A stretch of 64,000 nt of DNA from Stercorarius parasiticus (lineage: Eukaryota; Chordata; Aves; Charadriiformes; Stercorariidae). How positions within the stretch are numbered: the stretch's first letter is position 1; every line of letters begins with the position of its first letter. Below are positions 61,440 to 64,000 of this stretch, in pieces. The translations under genes were made by a program, and so were the position numbers. The stretch spans positions 1,000,973 to 1,064,972 of the forward strand of contig VWZL01002229.1 of NCBI GenBank assembly GCA_013396915.1. The letters run 5' to 3'. The notes below the pieces were generated by a model. The model saw nothing but the letters and a program-made list of their open reading frames with translations. It had not been told where the DNA came from and did no database searches.

Positions 61440-64000
61440 ATACTGACTAGACACCCAAACAAATTATTCTTAATTTTCTGTACTTCACTGTGTGTCCCCC
61501 AGTCCTGCAGGTGAAAAACTGAGAAAGCTAAATACTATTCAGTGTAACACTAGACTTAACAAAGGTCTAAGCAGATCAGACCTGCTGTGTCTACTAAGTT
61601 TTTCTATATGGTGTAAACGTATTTATCTCTCTGGCACACAGAATGTTATATACTGTAACACAGATCCACTTTTCCAAAAGGAAGAGTGTCATTTGAAGTG
61701 TCCATATCTGCAAGTTGATAAAGCCAAAAACCCCACAGCTGAAACAAACCAGAAGCAAACAGAAAAAAGTATTCCATTTTTTCTATGACTCTCTGTAAAT
61801 TTTGGCAGCCAAACATGTGAACCTGATCCACTCTTCAGGCAACTACATTAAACTGGGTTAAAAAAATTATTGCCTATGTATTTGGCCTCCTAACCTGTCA
61901 CATCTTCTAAAGGGTCGTTATTAAAAGTAGGCCTCTCTCCAAAAGACTTGAAATTAACTCAGTTAAATCATCAAGAACAGAGTTTTATACATATTCATTT
62001 TTGAACTATTATTATTAACAATTTATTGTTGCCTCTTTAGACGTCGTAAACCATCCAACGTAAACATGATTTCCCTTTTCCTCTCTTGCTCAAACCAAGC
62101 AAATAATTTGGTTCCCTTTCATCATGTTTTCAAAAAGCAACGCTAACAAACTGAACTTGGGTTCGTTATCTAAACACAGTATAATCACTTAAAGTAAGCT
62201 ACAGCATTCCGGGGACTCTCACAATAAAAAAGAAATATCCTACCATGAAATTATACTATTAGAGAAGCAGCGCCAATTCAGAAAAAGATTTTATCTTTGG
62301 AAAATAACACTCCTAGAAGCACTGCAATACCCAATCCAGTATTCAGATCGGTATCATTGAGAAGCCACTGCACTTGAAACCTGCAAACCCTGTGCACAAG
62401 AAGCCTACAGAATACAGAAAGTATAGAAGATTACTCTGTCCAGAAATGTAGTAGGTTAACTTAGTTTATAAATTAAAAAGAAGTTACAAAGCCACTGAAA
62501 CTAGAAGCAAAGGCATTTACAGTTAGTTACCTTTCAAAAACATTAAATTTCCAAAAATCCAAAATGCAACTTATCGATAAGAAATTTTACTTAGACGACA
62601 GATTTCTTGACTAATACAGAAAGACTGCAATTTCATATCCCTTTTAACTTGAATGCAGTTACAAATCAAAGCAACTCCCTTAAATCTCACAATGCCTGTA
62701 AAACAAGGTGAATATCAAAAGCCCATCTGCAAAAAACCAGAAGCAAGGTGAAAAATGTACATACTCCATTTTAAGAGACACATTTTACAAGTCCGTCTCA
62801 GTTTACAGGACAGTGTCTATGGAAAGATGCTTCAAGCAGACAGAAAATTTGTCTCTTTTCCATATTCTAGAGTTCCTTAAACCATTTAAATGGAAATATT
62901 CATATAGATGAGAAAATTAAAAAATTAAACTCCTTTAGAATAGAAGCAATTTTAAGAGAGATTTGCAAAACTCCTCAACTTCAGTACATTCCACAAAATT
63001 AGAAGTTGCTATCCATCAACCTGAATATAGGACTTTTTTCAGTTCTGGATGATCCAAGGAGTACAGTCTTCCTACATTTTCAGCTCTCCTTTGACACAAC
63101 ATCTTCACATACACTACAGACTGATATGGGAGCAAACAAGCTTGGAAGGCTATGCCCCATTCTTTTCCAGAAGTAATGTTTTTCAGGAAGTTTATTATTT
63201 TTGTTTTATACCATTTAGGATAAAAAATAACATAACAAACTTAAGTTGTTCAACAAAATGGAAAACAGGACTTGCTTTACCCATAACCAAGGCCAGTCTC
63301 CAACAGCCTTGAAAGATGGGTGTGATGTCACCAGCAGAGAGTGTGCTGGAGTGTCACATCAACATGGAATAAAAAAAATCTGCTGCACTTCAGTACTTGG
63401 AAAAAATCTCAATAAAATTTACAGTAAACTACCAATTTCGGAGATGGTCTTATTCTCTTCACTTAAGACATCTGGAACGTTATCTGATTTTTAGTATGTT
63501 TTAAATTTGTTTTTTAGGTTTTTCTCTTTAGTGCACTTGTATTTGTTATAGTCCAGTACAAATACAAAGTCCATTTCAGATTTTGGGCAGAAATTTTTGT
63601 CTTTCTTTATGAGCAAGACTTCATAACTTTTTCTTCAAAAGAAAAGAGTATCAGCTTTGCTATTCTAGCACTTTCAAACATTCAGCAATTTTCAAGCAGA
63701 CATCTTGAATATTCTGAACATTACAGATAATAGACATAAATGAGCACCAGACACAGAGACTTCGCAATTTCAGTTCCATAATGGAAGAAATTCCATATTT
63801 TTTTACTCTATTCCAATCCGTAAATCCATTTTATCTGTTTGTGTATTCAACTGCATTTTGCTCATGACAAGATGTTGAAATATGATAATGGCATAGAGTC
63901 CAAGTAAAACAAACCAAACTTAATTCTCCCTTAACCCACATGACCTTTTCAAAGCAACATGAGATATTGCTTCAAAACCAATGTACGTTTTTCTCCTTTC

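Larger units (their letters stand above)
54987..64000 (-). other. ZDHHC21: ZDHHC21 upstream intron, partial
   Basis: Minus-strand sequence upstream of the helix-4 exon, running off the end of the window. I looked for the expected preceding ZDHHC21 exons (the DHHC block with HHCPW, the ITDPGRLPENP segment, the CHYYYFLPL segment) and did not see them, so this is read as one intron of more than 9 kb. It holds the second CR1 copy, an A-rich tract near 55978-56010, a CTTC repeat near 56930-56950 and an A10T9 run at 60202-60220. An open frame of 106 codons at 57474-57794 (minus) has no recognisable domain. Confidence 0.75.

Noticed and set aside
1..64000. CRISPR arrays, tRNA or rRNA genes, bacterial operons.
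   Set aside because: None visible; the DNA is vertebrate nuclear sequence with introns and CR1 elements.

Overview
This window is animal nuclear DNA, almost certainly from a bird. It is AT-rich, non-coding for nearly its whole length, and lacks operons or dense reading frames. It carries two CR1 non-LTR retrotransposon tails that end in the avian-type ATTCTATG repeat. The only gene I can identify is the 3' part of ZDHHC21, a DHHC-family protein S-palmitoyltransferase, on the minus strand. Three consecutive coding exons lie at 54870-54986, 40890-40933 and 40212-40344 (coding part). All have consensus splice sites and matching phases. Together they give the last 97 residues and the stop codon of a protein closely resembling mammalian ZDHHC21. 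The exons with the catalytic DHHC cysteine are not visible and should lie beyond base 64000.

Layout: 1-37 kb is gene-poor DNA downstream of ZDHHC21. From vertebrate synteny (NFIB - ZDHHC21 - CER1 - FREM1, Z-linked in chicken) this should be the spacer towards the 5' side of NFIB; that is inference, since no NFIB exon is seen. The spacer holds a diverged ~130 bp tandem duplication (1.8-2.1 kb), a CpG-enriched element (2.5-2.8 kb) followed by a CpG-containing palindrome, a 24 bp perfect AT palindrome (10.3 kb), an enhancer-like homeodomain/POU-motif segment (11.6-11.9 kb), a GC-rich segment with the only ambiguous base (12859), a CR1 copy (19.4-19.9 kb) and an LTR (28.9-29.6 kb). A short CpG island at 37.5-37.85 kb contains a near-consensus CTCF motif and lies about 2.4 kb beyond the ZDHHC21 stop codon. 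From 39.3 to 64 kb is ZDHHC21 3' UTR, exons and introns, with a second CR1 copy in the 54-64 kb intron.

The open reading frames of 60-236 codons elsewhere mostly look like chance frames: no recognisable domains, no codon bias I could judge, several running through homopolymers. I found no novel protein system. The most interesting non-genic signal is the CpG island with its CTCF motif at the boundary between ZDHHC21 and the gene-poor flank. Next come the LTR, the 24 bp palindrome, and the 38 bp duplication at the 5' end of the second CR1.
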